From: Endomychus coccineus
Lineage: Eukaryota > Arthropoda > Insecta > Coleoptera > Endomychidae
Direction: 5' to 3'
Assembly (NCBI GenBank): GCA_958510875.1
Contig: OY294067.1
Location: 56,370,039-56,434,038, forward strand
Length of the DNA: 64,000 nt
Shown: piece after piece, positions 1-10,740 of the stretch
Position numbering within the stretch: position 1 is the first letter of the stretch
How the letters are laid out: the number at the start of each line of letters is the position of its first letter
Notes under the pieces: model-generated
What the model was told of the DNA's origin: nothing
The model's database searches: none
What the model saw: the letters and a program-made list of their open reading frames with translations, nothing else
Translations under genes and position numbers: made by a program

Positions 1-844
1 TTTTTGAATGAAATGGAATAGGTTAGGCTACAATTAAATATTCAGTGTAGGTACTACTGCATTTGGTAAGACCTCCCACAGTTTCAATAAACAGTCAATT
101 GTACGACTTTAATATAATATTCTGTTTTGCTCAATTAGATTTAACTCACTTCCATGCAGCAATATTTTCTAATACAACAAATTCATTTACATAATGAAAA
201 TTTACGATTGATAAGTCGAAGCGATAGGGTTCACCATTCGCTGTAGCAGAAACATGTGAAATTGAAAATCATCTCTTTTTTTAGTTTCTTTTATCTTCAC
301 CTAGTGCTAGTAGTAGTAGTAAGCAAAAATGCAAAAAGACTCACTACAATTCTGTAGTACTATTTTATATATAATTACCATCAGGATTTTAGCAAGGAGG
401 TTACCTATTATTGACAAAAATAAGTATTGATTTCTTCATATCATTAATAATCGTGCTCATGTTACATAGAAGTAGGGGGGGATTAATATCGAGAATTAAT
501 AGGTATATTGATGGTATGGTATCCTGATATGGAATGTATGAGATTCACGTAAACTAAATATATGAATGTGCAATTCGGATATTACAATGATGAATTTACT
601 TATTTTGCATTTTTTATTATTTTGCATTTTTGAATTCTATTTACTTAGTTTTACTTAGTTTATAATAGCCTTATTGCTATTTGTTTCAACCATTAATAAT
701 AATTTAGAAACACATTTTGAAGGTAATGCTTAACAAACCTAAAAGATTTTCCGCTGAATTCCTGTGCATAAATATTCAAACTATTGGACAGTTTTTTTAA
801 AAATCAATAATTACATTTTTCCATAATAAAGACAAATATAAAAT
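1..844. other. AT-rich non-coding stretch
   Basis: I see no supported gene or repeat boundary here. The sequence is AT-rich with short homopolymer runs. The end grades into non-LTR retrotransposon debris on the plus strand. Confidence 0.5.
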
Positions 845-1098
845 GACCTTAACACGAAACAGACATACTAAAGCTACTTCAAAGGCTAATTTTTACCTTC
901 CTAAAATAACGAATAATGTAGCTAAATAACATATATCATACATAGGACCCAAAATATATAATTTAGTGAAAGATGAAATAAGATTCTTAGGCAAAAAGTT
1001 ATTCAACATGTCCCTAAAAAAATTGATAATCGATAATAACGACTTACTGATCAACTGTTCGACTAAAATCTGGGAAGTAATTTATAAAATCTTCTAGT
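845..1098 (+). mobile_element. non-LTR retrotransposon C-terminal remnant
   Basis: The plus-strand translation, with stops, reads like the extreme C-terminus of a jockey/CR1-type ORF2: a motif YLPKITNNVAK, then YIGPKIYNLVKDEIRFLG, then a basic and hydrophobic tail ending in WEVIYKIF and a stop. Such elements commonly end in a 'GPKIYNxLP...I' segment followed by a short helix. Only the last 80 or so residues remain, and they contain in-frame stops, so this is a dead fragment. The clade cannot be fixed from this piece. Confidence 0.5.
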
Positions 1099-1266
1099 GA
1101 TTATATGAAAGAATAACTTTTGTGTGCCATTATCAAACAATTAGTAAATTATATAATTTTCTAATTGTTTGATAATGGCACTTCGGTGTTGAAACTATAG
1201 TTACGTTTTCACGTTATTATTAATAAAAGTGGTATAAAAACAAAGTAGTTATTCTTTCATATAATC
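1099..1266. repeat. nested palindrome related to a PLE terminus
   Basis: A 20-base arm at 1099-1118 is repeated inverted at 1247-1266. Inside it a perfect 21-base stem pairs 1124-1144 with 1161-1181 across a 16-base loop. The right half (about 1175-1260) resembles the terminal sequence of the PLE at 9480-9600, sharing a GTGTTGAAAYTATAGTWACG-type block and an ACAAAGTAGTT block. It looks like two inverted PLE ends collapsed into a short hairpin. Confidence 0.6.
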
Positions 1267-1310
1267 AAAATGATAAATTACCATAAAGTAACTGCTTCCA
1301 CCATCGATTT

Positions 1311-2593
1311 TTTTTTAAATCTTCTAGCATTATCTGATTAATCGAAATATCGTTCGTAGACATATAAATTTGCCTAACTCCTTATTATAGTATTTTTGGG
1401 TAGTGTACTATTTTTCTAATTAATCTACATCACTTTTCTTCCCATATGGCTCACACAAAATTTAGCTTTTTTGTATCTTTTATTGTTTATTTTTTTGTTT
1501 TGTGGTATCACTCATTTATTCATAAACAAAGATAATCAAGCTATATTGTAAATAGCTGAAGTCGCTTGTTCGTGGGATACTTTTGATTATTTTAGGTATA
1601 TACATATAATAATTCTCTTGATTTATATTTAAATATTTTGTTATGGAAATTGTTATAAAATTTTTTCTTTTGAATACAATTAATATTATTATTTATTGTT
1701 CAATTAGTGAAGAAACTATAACATTCTTTCAATTTTTGAATTGTTGTAGAATTTAAACGGTTTCAATATTATATTGAACTTACTCACACTAGCAGCCATT
1801 GAAGGTGGTACTGAGTAACATGGACGAAACTCCATGTGCAAAATAGCATTTTAAGCATTGACATTTTGCAAACAGACAAATAACACTGTGACAATTCCCC
1901 AAAACAACAATTTTGTACAACCCAATTGAAGATCAAAGCTGTACAGCAACATGGAAATCAATAAAATTCATACTTGGCATATGCTGCCAACCACAAATAA
2001 TAAGCATTACAATTTTTCATAGACATATAGATAGATATTCATGACGTTTGTCGGTTTTTGCTCCGTTTCATATATATTGATAAACTATATAAAAGTTCAC
2101 ACTGTGTATACGTTAATACTATAAGCCGGGTAGAGCCTATCTTCCTGCATACTTATTCTCAAAGGGTTCTCAACCCGATTCAATTGAGAAAAAAACCGTT
2201 GGAATTGGTGATCAATAGCGTTAGAAGAATAAGCACCTAATGCAATTTCGACAATCGGAAAAACAGATCGTACAATATCTTTTACAATAATGTTGTGAAA
2301 TTTTGAATAATTATCGTTTATATCGTCTGTCATTTAGTGTTGGAACTGTCTTAACTCGTTATGAATATTTATACTCAAATCTTCAGGATATCTACATTTG
2401 ATCAAAAATTCTGTTCCCCACAATGTCCTCTACACTCCCGTTTTGATCGTTCATTGACTGGACTACAGACTGTTTCAAAGAGAATCTTCACGATAATATT
2501 GTTCCAAGATTTTTCTACCAAATGATAATTAATTATGAGAAACAATTAATTGAAGTTTTTATTCTATACACTATACATTACAAATTTATTAAA
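1311..2593. other. non-coding stretch, 3' flank of the 2594-2919 exon
   Basis: No repeat or gene was recognised. Short open frames around 2058-2333 occur on both strands but have no recognisable domain or splice context. The last 50 bases carry minus-strand AATAAA signals (2585-2590 and near 2557) that suit 3' end formation for the exon that stops at 2594. Confidence 0.45.
2585..2590 (-). terminator. polyadenylation signal AATAAA
   Basis: A minus-strand AATAAA lies four bases beyond the stop codon of the 2594-2919 exon. A second AATAAA occurs about 30 bases further downstream. Their position supports the strand and the 3' end of the gene. Confidence 0.45.
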
Positions 2594-2919
2594 TCATGCA
2601 ACTGTTCTTCTTTTTCTTCGGTTGATGTAGGCACCGTATTCTTCATCTCCAGTAAATCCATAATGCTGTTTTGATAGTTCCGGATCCATATCACCTCGTA
2701 TATTCACATTGTGACTGTAGACGCCACCAGTTTTGGTCGCCGAATTCCACAAATTAAAAGTTGCGAAAATAATCGCTAATTTCCCCAACAAAATAGCCTT
2801 CATGAGCATAAATTTCATTTGTAGAATTACCATGGGGAGCATCATTGTTGAGAACATGAATGGTGCAACAAGTAATGGTAAAAGTCTACTGATCAGACTC
2901 TCTTGCTTCTTCCTCGATT
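2594..2919 (-). CDS. terminal exon of a small Osiris-like secreted protein (gene A)
   Basis: The exon begins after a pyrimidine-rich acceptor (TTTGTTTCAG, AG at 2920-2921), with two bases completing a codon and then about 107 codons to a TGA at 2594-2596. The protein starts basic (SRKKQES), then has a long hydrophobic block (SRLLPLLVAPF through KAILLGKLAIIFATFN), then a polar tail with GGVYSHNVN and a basic RRKRR near the end. The pattern PFxxST...LP...K..L.KA...GK.A closely matches the exon at 14386-14663 (PF..ST..IP...LK.LLIKAA.VGKVA), so the two are paralogues. Basic stretch plus hydrophobic 'KA..xGK.A' block is typical of the C-terminal part of Osiris (DUF1676) proteins, but the protein is shorter than usual. 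AATAAA follows the stop within 10 bases. No first exon was identified with confidence; a weak candidate is at 7253-7453. Confidence 0.6.
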
Positions 2920-3354
2920 CTGAAACAAATTAAAACATATAAAAGTCAAACATTGACCACATAAAACACTTAACGTCGTTTGTTACAAAAATGGTAGAAG
3001 AATTTATGAGCGAAGCCATTCACATTAAATATATTAAAGTAGTGAAAATGAAACTCTCAATAGATATATCATTTAAGTGCATAAAGGTTATGATAATTCC
3101 ATCACTTCTCTACATGTAAGACCCTCGGACGAAAATGTGTACTAACCAAATTTAGAGCAAAAAGGATCACGGACGAAACTGTAATTACCGTGACGTTTGA
3201 TTTTAAAGCCTGCTGAAATTGCTTTCTACTTCATATGTTTTGAAATTGTTTAATTTTATCTTCTGTTTTATTTTCTGGGTTGGGTGATACTTTTCTTTCT
3301 GATAACAGAGCAATTGGTATGAGATAACACGTCCTATATCGAAGCATGATAAGC

Positions 3355-3886
3355 AAAATTTTTTCTCTATTATTACTATTACAAACTGGTAGTTTTCTAA
3401 AAACTGTGAAATAGAGACCAACCCTCAGTTATTTGTTGACATATCCATGAAGGCTATTGATGTGAATTTTCCACTGAAATAAAGAACTTCCATTCTAAAA
3501 ATAAAATCAAAGTTTTCTTAGAATTGTTTTAATAAGGACCTACGAACCTTAAGGAATAATAAACGTCAATTATTAGCTGAATGGAAGCACAAATTTCCAA
3601 ATAACACTCACCTCATTGACATAATTTTCTCTCTATTATTACTATTACAAACTGGTAGTTTTCTAAAAACTGTTAAATAGAGACCAAACCTCAGTTATTT
3701 GTTGACACATCTATAAAGGCTATTGATGTGAATTTTCCACTGAAATAAAAAACTTCAATTCTAAAAATAAAATCAAAGTTTTCTTAGAGTTGTTTTAATA
3801 AGGACCTACGAACCTTAAGGAATAATAAACGTCAATTATTAGCTGAATGGAAGCACAAATTTCCAAATAACACTCACTTCATTACA
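3355..3886. repeat. tandem duplication, 266-bp period
   Basis: Two adjacent near-identical units (about 3355-3620 and 3621-3886) share the block CTCTATTATTACTATTACAA at 3365 and 3631 and then run together through CAAATAACACTCAC. They differ at only a handful of positions, so the duplication is recent. No coding content is recognised. The unit lies in the presumed intron upstream of the 2594-2919 exon. Confidence 0.85.
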
Positions 3887-4037
3887 CGTATAAGAAGTTG
3901 AACACACATAGAAATTAAAGGATTTAAAAACTGGCTTGTCAAAATTACATAAATAAATCAAGTAAATAAAATAAAAAGCTATTGGGATATCTTTAACAAT
4001 AATAGAAACATCTCCCATAAAATGAACACTTCCCTCA

Positions 4038-5311
4038 ATAGTCTAGGAGCCAGAGTGATATTGATGGTCTGAACATTAACCCGATGGCACTATGGTTTAT
4101 CGTTAGAGGACGGTTCAATGATCAATTCATCTCACAGACCGAATTTTCCCCGACTGCTAGATCTCGAGATACAGCATCTGCATTTTTTCTTTTTTTTGAC
4201 TGGAGGTTAACCCTTTCCAAGTTGCGGTTACTTGAGAATCATGCCATTCTCATACATTTCCACCATGTGCCATCATTTTTTATCGTGTCCGTTTACCAGG
4301 CCGACCAGTTAAAATTGAAATGAAAATGGACTGCGAGTTAACCCTTCCAAACCTGGTGGAAAATGTTCAATGGTATTGGCAATTGTTAACATACCCTATG
4401 CCATCAAAAGTTATCGGTCCATTTCCGAGTAATTGGTCATTATTTCGACCAAAAATGTTTCTTTTTTTCATTTTGTGGATAAAAATTGTGGGTTACAAGG
4501 TAACATGATGGCACTATGTTAAATAACTTTATTGGATGTCAAATAAAGATTTAAAATTATTGCCATCACTTCTTGCCTATTTCAACCCCCCAAAACCCTC
4601 TAAAACCACCCCTCGAAAAAATATGAATCATATGATAATATGACCAATTTTATGATAAATTAGTCAATTATTGAGACTCTGGCTGGGGTTAAAATCGAAA
4701 CGACTCTTTTTTATTTATTTTTTTCATTCTGGCGGATGATTTTATGGAGTTTTTGGGGGGTTGAAATAGGCAAGGAATGATGGCAATAATTCTGAATCTT
4801 TATTTGACCTCCAGTAAAGTTATTTAACATAGTGCCATCATGTTACCTTGTAACCCACAATTTTTATCCACAAAATGAAAAAAAGAAACATTTTTGGTCC
4901 AAATAATGGCCAATTACTCGGAAATGGATCGATAACTTTTGATGGCATAGGGTATGTTAACAATTGTCAACACCAATGAATATTTTCCACCAAGTTTGGG
5001 GGGGGGGGGGTTAACTTGCAGTTAATTTTTGATTCAATTTTAACTGGTCGGCCTGATAAATAGACACGATAAAAAATGATGGCACATGGTGGAAGTGGAT
5101 AAGGATGGCACGTTTTTCAAGTAACCGCAACTTGGAAAGGGTTAACCTCCAATAAAAAAAAAAAAAATTGGATGCTGTATCTCGAGATCTAGCAGCCGGG
5201 GAAAATTCGGTCTGTGAGATGAATTTTTCATTAAACCATCCTCTAACGATAAACCATAGTGCCATCGGGTTAATGTTCAGACCATCAATATCGCTCTGGC
5301 TCCTAGACTAT
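4038..5311. mobile_element. foldback element copy 1 with about 600-bp inverted arms
   Basis: The ends are ATAGTCTAGGAGCCAG (4038) and its inverse CTGGCTCCTAGACTAT (ending 5311). The left arm (about 4038-4630) and right arm (about 4720-5311) are inverted copies with scattered differences and a short AT-rich centre. Flanks are CAA and TAA, close to a 3-bp TWA-type target duplication; the copy at 57071-58309 has TTA on both sides. No transposase is recognisable. An open frame beginning MALWFIVRG occurs in both arms, but it is probably a by-product of the shared sequence. Confidence 0.85.
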
Positions 5312-6061
5312 AACCATTGATGAATGTAACTCTTTCAATCAACGCCTTAACTCAGAGTTACTAAATAATTCATTTGTAGGTGATAATTTTCGGAAGTTGT
5401 AAAATTAAACTCAAATTTACACAAAACTTGTAGCATTTAATTTAAAGTTAAGGCTGAAAAACTGTTTTCCCACACTGTGGCATTCTCAATGCTTGGAGTT
5501 ATCAACTAAAGCCAAATCTAAGAGTGTGTCCTTGAATATTAGGAATTAATGTGAATGTGGTACAAATTGAGGGATTGGGACAATCGCTTGGGTGCGAGTT
5601 CATTTACAAAATTTTTGACAAGTGGTGATAGATGTAAAGATTTGGTCATTTAATATTATGTAATTGTAGAATGTTGAGCTTATGTCCTTTTCGGGATTAA
5701 GGGTGAAATTGTGATCATTCCAATTTGCGATTCGTGTAATTAAAATCCTATTTTTTGAGGCTTAACTTCTCAAATGTTCGTGGAATCTTACACTGAAACT
5801 GCGGCCATTCTGTTTTATCTATAAGGTCATCACACCTCAGCCTGTAAGCTCCAGATTTCTTTAATTTATCTTTTTTAGATTTTGAATTAATAATTCAAAA
5901 GTACAGATTACTTTTTGTTTCAAAGGCGACGTTCTTATTCTCGTTTGAAGAAATAGAGATATTTTTTGTGAGTGTTTAGCTAAGTAGGCTAGAGATGTGA
6001 AATTTGATTTGTTATTATTCATCTGCTTATAAATTATATTTAGGGATAGTTCAAACTGATA
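5312..6061. other. non-coding stretch
   Basis: No gene was recognised. Just after the foldback end, 5316-5343 forms a small imperfect hairpin (ATTGATGAATG/CTTTCAATCAAC) also present near 26158-26190. The remainder is AT-rich without an obvious repeat. Confidence 0.4.
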
Positions 6062-6527
6062 TGTCATTTAGTCCTGTTTTGACACTCTACGAAAGCAAGC
6101 AATCTTGAAGATTTTTGCAAACATGTAAGAAAATGAATTTCGCGTCGATTAAACATTCTTCCTTGCGTGGAAATCAAAGCATCGTTAGTTAAACATTATG
6201 GTGACTACTCACCATCGATTGGAACGATTCACAAGTGGTTTACTGATTTTCGTTGTGGAAGTGTGACCACAACGGACGCCGAACGTTCTGGTCGTCCAAT
6301 TGAGATTATAACGCCAAAAATTGTCGATAAAATCCATGGTATGATTTTGGACGTTCCAAAATGCCTTTCTTGAAGGATTGCCGAAATCGTATTATTTGGT
6401 AGGGATTGATAAATTAGGACAACGTTGGACTAAGTGTATCGGGCAACAAAGAGATTATGTTGAGAAAGTTTTGACCGAATAAATCATTTCTTGTTTAATT
6501 TTTCAGGAACTTTTCACCTTGCCCCCT
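6062..6527 (+). pseudogene. internally deleted mariner (DD34D type) remnant
   Basis: The plus strand encodes the N-terminal helix-turn-helix part of a mariner transposase (LVKHYGDYSPSIGTIHKW, then GRPIEIITPKIVDKIHGMIL). It then jumps at about 6358 to the C-terminus (QRWTKCIGQQRDYVEKVLTE, stop near 6481). The whole catalytic core is missing. The right end AACTTTTCACCTTGCCCCC at about 6508-6527 is the inverse of the left TIR of the copy at 59415. The left TIR is gone. This is a deletion derivative of the same family as the copies at 44885 and 59415. Confidence 0.85.
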
Positions 6528-6639
6528 TATTAAGCTTGAAAAATACAATCAGTTCAGATTGAACGCTGATCTGATAAGACTTCCGATGAATAATTTTGAA
6601 AATCACAAAAATAATTCATATCCACCAGTTACCGACATA

Positions 6640-6990
6640 ATTTTCGCCATATTGTTTTAGTTTCACAATTGTCTAAGATTTGCGAAGCTTTTTTAAAACA
6701 CCAAATAAATGGATATTTTGAAGTGAATAACTTAGTTTTCTCTAATCAATATAGATTTGGGAAAGATGATAATTCTCGTAAGCTGGTTGATGAATTAGCG
6801 TTTTATGGCTTCAATGAAAATAAATCCTCTCTAATAGAACAGAGTACATTTATGTGAATAGTGTTGTTTCGAGAATGGTAGCTACGAAAAGTGAAGTACC
6901 GCAGGGTACGGTTTATAGTTTTCAGTAATGATTTAATGGCAGAAATTCGAATACAATAATTCGAAGTCGGTAAAATTCATTGTGTGAACC
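6640..6990 (+). pseudogene. non-LTR reverse transcriptase remnant
   Basis: The frame translates to VSKICEAFLKHQ...NNLVFSNQYRFGKD, typical of the RT 'thumb-to-palm' region ('...QYGFR...' of non-LTR elements). Then come AFYGFNENKSSLI and, in a shifted frame, a VPQGTV-like motif near 6895-6915. Segments between motifs 2 and 4 are missing, and there are several frameshifts. It is a short decayed internal piece of a jockey/CR1-type element. Confidence 0.55.
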
Positions 6991-7834
6991 TAAGTCTAAC
7001 CCTTAGCTGAGTCACATTTTGATAGCCTTACTGATGTCTAAAGTCCTATTTATATTGAGAAACTCAAGTAAATCAGTAACTCAAAAAGTTATATAAATAA
7101 AAAATACATTTTTTCTTTTATTGTTCGTGTCTATACAAATCGGGTAAGTTTACTTTACCATGACTTGAGCAAAACAACACTGTATTGGCACCAATGAAGT
7201 TTGCTTTATACTTTTATAACTTTATGCAAAATCTACTAAAATTTCATAATGACTAGGATAATTTTAAAACAACATCTTCAGCTAAATTTGAATTACGATC
7301 GTCCCCAACGAATATTTTACTAATATGTTTCAAAACATGAAAGTTTGGTAATATATCTGCAGCTAATAGCCCACTTATAATATGTATCACGTAGAAAGTA
7401 AAGCCATGGTGCTTTATTAAAATGATAAATATTCTGCTAACCGAAATCTTCAAACGTTCTATTTCTTGTCCTCATTCTTAAACTTGAATATTTTTAAAAT
7501 TAGCATTAGTTAATTGCAACGGTTGATAATTTTTTATTGCTGATTTATTGGCCTAGATACTTTTAGTCAACCGCTTAGGTATAGTATAATATTCGATTTC
7601 TCATTTTGTGTAATGATATAAAATTGAGATACTGAATGTAAATGTATAGACACACCTAACGTAATTATAAGGTTTGAATACAAATAAGCTACTGCTAACA
7701 AATAATTAAAATGATAGAAGACGAAATGAGGTTGGACCCAGTGGCTAGGATCGGTTTCATTATCAGAATTCTCCAACGAATAAGAGATCAAGATTAAAGA
7801 AATTTTTATTTTAATGAGTTATGAAAGAAGACAC
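6991..7834. other. non-coding stretch with one weak exon candidate
   Basis: AT-rich, no repeat recognised. The only item of note is a minus-strand open frame at 7253-7453, listed separately. Confidence 0.35.
7253..7453 (-). CDS. weak candidate first exon (possible partner of gene A)
   Basis: A 66-codon minus-strand frame starts with MKISVSRIFIILI and is hydrophobic through IIHIISGLLAAD-like sequence, so it could be a signal peptide. It contains a possible phase-1 donor (A|GTAAAA at about 7318-7323), which would match the terminal exon at 2594-2919. The donor is poor, the signal peptide is atypical (KHHG inside it), and no paralogous first exon resembles it. I include it only because gene A otherwise lacks a first exon here. 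Confidence 0.15.
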   Translation of the reverse strand: MKISVSRIFIILIKHHGFTFYVIHIISGLLAADILPNFHVLKHISKIFVGDDRNSNLAEDVVLKLS

Positions 7835-9230
7835 TGTATACACTGTAACCTTATGAATAAGAAACAATCATCCTAATCCACTAAAATACTGTTAATGGAC
7901 TGTGAGGACCTATCAGCTAACAAGTAGCCATCATCAAAGTAAACTAAATTAGGAAACAAAAAGGAGCTTTTCAAATGCTATTTGTAGTCAGGACGGTATG
8001 TAAAAGATTACCCTCAGTTGGAGATATATCTGAAATTAAATTATTTTCTCGCTTGTACATTTCCATCCCTTCTAAATTACTGTGTCTCTTGAGAAATGGT
8101 GTGACCTGTATTTAAAATATGTTCATCTAACTCTAATTTTTCATCATTATTTTTCTTTTTAAGGTTAGGATATTCCTAGTTTTTCTCCAATAGCATTTTA
8201 AACACGAGTCACAATCAATTTTGTAAATCCCGGATTTGTCAGAAACTTTATTAGTGCAGTCAAATCGGTATTGGAGGGTAAATCCTTGGGAAATGAATCC
8301 ATTTTGATGGAACAAAGTGCATTCTCTTCAGACTGTCATCAGAAAAAAGATGACCCCAAATAAAGTTGCGCAAATTGTTTATATTGCTTATAAACAATGA
8401 ATAAACAATTAAAATGCAAAATTTGAACGTTTTTGATCGGATAAAGACTATTTTAGTTCAGTGAAAATGTGAAACTAGTTAAACAAATTGTTGAATGAAC
8501 TTCATTTGTTTTAAACAATTTATTTATAAACAGAATAGATGAATTCGAGCAAAACTTCGAGTTGAGGATCGTTTTCAAAAATTTATGTATGCATTTAAAG
8601 ACCTTAATAGCAATGAAATCGTACTAAGGAGGCCAAAATTATCCAAAAACAACTATAAACTCGATATTTTGGTCAAATTCGTATATTTAGTAATAAATAT
8701 AATTGGTTTATAACAAATTAGCACATTTGTGGGGATACATTCGACGATATTGACGATAAAATCGAACTCAGAATACCAAAATTATCCGAAAACGACCCTA
8801 ACCTCGGAGTTTTGGTCGAATTCATCTATTTTTTTGATAAATAATTTTTTTATAACAAATGAAGGTAATACAACTATTTGTTTATCTAGTTTCACATGTT
8901 CACTGACAAAAATAGTCTTTATCCGCTCGCAAACGGTCAAATCTTGCATTTTAATTATTTATTTATTGTTTATAAACAATATAAACAAGTTGGGAAACTT
9001 TATTTGTGACATTCTGAAGACAATGAGCCTTGTCCCATCAAAATCGATCCATTTGCCAAGAATTTACGGGTTTGGTCTATTTTTATATCCACTTGACTGC
9101 ACTATATCAAACGTTTTAGCTTGTTCCTACATTAATAAGACGGTTGTATTGCGAATTTAGAAAACAAATTATGAAATTTACCAATTACTGAAGGATGATA
9201 AGGATGCTTTTGAATTTTATTGAACTATTT
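7835..9230 (-). mobile_element. Penelope-like element (family A) remnant, interrupted
   Basis: The left end carries the family terminal block (CCACTAAAATACTGTTAATG... AGTAGCCATCATCAAAGTAAACTAAATT, 7870-7950). A minus-strand GIY-YIG fragment follows (DKSGIYKIDCDSCLKCYW at about 8210-8265), continuing at 8992-9160. GIY-YIG endonuclease next to an RT defines Penelope-like retroelements. The copy is full of stops and is split at 8371-8991 by a hairpin element. At 9180-9440 a matching stretch appears inverted, so copies are fused head to head. Confidence 0.75.
8371..8991. mobile_element. hairpin MITE inserted in the PLE
   Basis: The left arm (about 8371-8455: CAAATTGTTTATATTGCTTA... GGATAAAGACTATTTT) is repeated inverted at about 8905-8991 (AAAATAGTCTTTATCCG... 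ATATAAACAAGTTG). The centre also has inverted pairs (TCCAAAAACAACTATAAACTCG near 8642 versus 8785). It sits between two parts of the PLE GIY-YIG region, so it inserted after the PLE. No coding potential; the open frame at 8729-9160 merely crosses the boundary. Confidence 0.75.
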
Positions 9231-9470
9231 GAATTTGATTTTTGGTTGCGTTCCAATTTCCTTTTTTGTTTAGTAATTTAATTATTGATCAAATTTTTAT
9301 AGTAACCATTGATCAACGCAAAATGAGAAGGTTGAAAAATGATGACTACAAATCTTTGATCAGACTTAATTTCTAAACAAAAAAGTAATTGAACCAACCA
9401 ATTAATCAAACTCTATCTTCAAATAGTTGAATAAAATTCAAAAGTTACCAAATATTCAATTGTGGAAGCT
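9231..9470. repeat. inverted junction between PLE copies
   Basis: A stretch near 9200-9290 (TTGAATTTTATTGAACTATT... TTCCAATTTCCTTTTTTG) is followed by an inverted partial copy at about 9375-9450 (AAACAAAAAAGTAATTG... ATAGTTGAATAAAATTCAA). This is the point where two PLE family A pieces meet in opposite orientation. Confidence 0.55.
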
Positions 9471-10740
9471 GTTACTTTGTGATAGTTTATCATTTTAACG
9501 AAATAATAAATAAAACTACTTTGTTTTACTACCACTGATATTTTATATAGTCGTTACTATAATTTCAACACTAAACGTGTCATCTTCAGAAGAAAAATGA
9601 ATTTAACAAATATTATATCTACTATATATAGGTTAAAGGAGGATTTCAAACAAATTTTATGGCTATAGGAAATAGTTCTAGGAAAAACCAGAGAGGGGTA
9701 AGGTGATTAGGTAATTTCGTGAGGACATTAGTGGTGTGGGTATATTTACTAACAGACTTTAAATACTAAAATCAGGTTATTAATACATTGAAGAGATTAC
9801 TGTAATATGAATCTAGTTGATCGTTTAGGATCTTATTATCATACATCTTCATTCCTTTGAAAATTTCCATTGACTCTAATATATTTAGTTTTGAAGTTTT
9901 ATCTTGACTATGTAAAATTTGGAAATTCTTCAAATTAGGAAAGGTATGGCTTGTTTCTAAAATATGATTTGAAAATGAAGAATCGGTTTTATTATTTTTA
10001 AAGGAACGAAAATGTTCTTTATATCTAACTGCTATGTTACGGCAAGATCTACCTATGTAAAAACTATCACACTCTGAACAAGTTAGTTTATAAACTCCGG
10101 GTCTTTTAAATTTGTCAGTTTTATCTTTCGCATTGAAAAGAATATGAGATAATTTGTTTGGGGGCTTGAAGCTGATGGTCAGGTTATGATGGGATAAGAG
10201 GTTTGCAATTTTTGCGCTTATAGGACCAAAATAAGTTAAAGAAACATATTTTAATGAGTTATCTTTGTATTTTATAAAGGGATAAATGCTATTGTAAATT
10301 AATTTTTGTCTTTTTCTATTTATTAATTTAGAAACTACTTGAGGACCGAAACCGTTATTTGTAGCAATGACTTTAATTGTATCTAGTTCTTTACTAAGAT
10401 TTTCTTGAGATAGGGGAAGGGAAAAGGCTCTATGTATCATTGAATGAAAAGCAGCTAGTTTAAACTATAGGGGCTACAAATTACTGTATCTGTGAAAGTA
10501 GGTTTTCTGTAAATGTCGAATGAGATGCTATTATTATGATGTGATAATGTTAAGTCTAAGAAATTTATTTTGTTATCCTTTTCTATCTCTAATGTGAATT
10601 TTATGTTGGGATGAATATTATTGATGAATGATAAGAAAACATCTAGTTGTCTAGGTGTACCTTCAAAGAGGGATAAACCATCGTCTACGTATCTGTACCA
10701 AAATTGAATATGTTTTTTAGTTATGGCAGAACTCATAGAA
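9471..10740 (-). pseudogene. Penelope-like element, RT C-terminus plus GIY-YIG domain
   Basis: Reading the minus strand, 10736-10455 encodes the end of a Penelope-type RT: HIQFWYRYVDDGLSLFEG carries the catalytic YVDD, followed by PNIKFTLEIEKDNKINFLDL and IYRKPTFTDT. After one frameshift near 10450 the frame continues at 10440-9772 with MIHRAFSLPLS, a linker, and the GIY-YIG endonuclease (RPGVYKLTCSECDSFYIG, GRSCRNIAVRYKEH). The order RT then GIY-YIG is the PLE signature. The copy is 5' truncated just before the YVDD block. The 3' end (9480-9620) has the family terminal sequence seen again near 1170-1260. It is the best-preserved PLE here, but dead. Confidence 0.9.

Noticed and set aside
8729..9160. 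143-codon plus-strand open frame
   Set aside because: It crosses the boundary between the hairpin MITE and the PLE and is antisense to GIY-YIG coding sequence; its composition is not protein-like.
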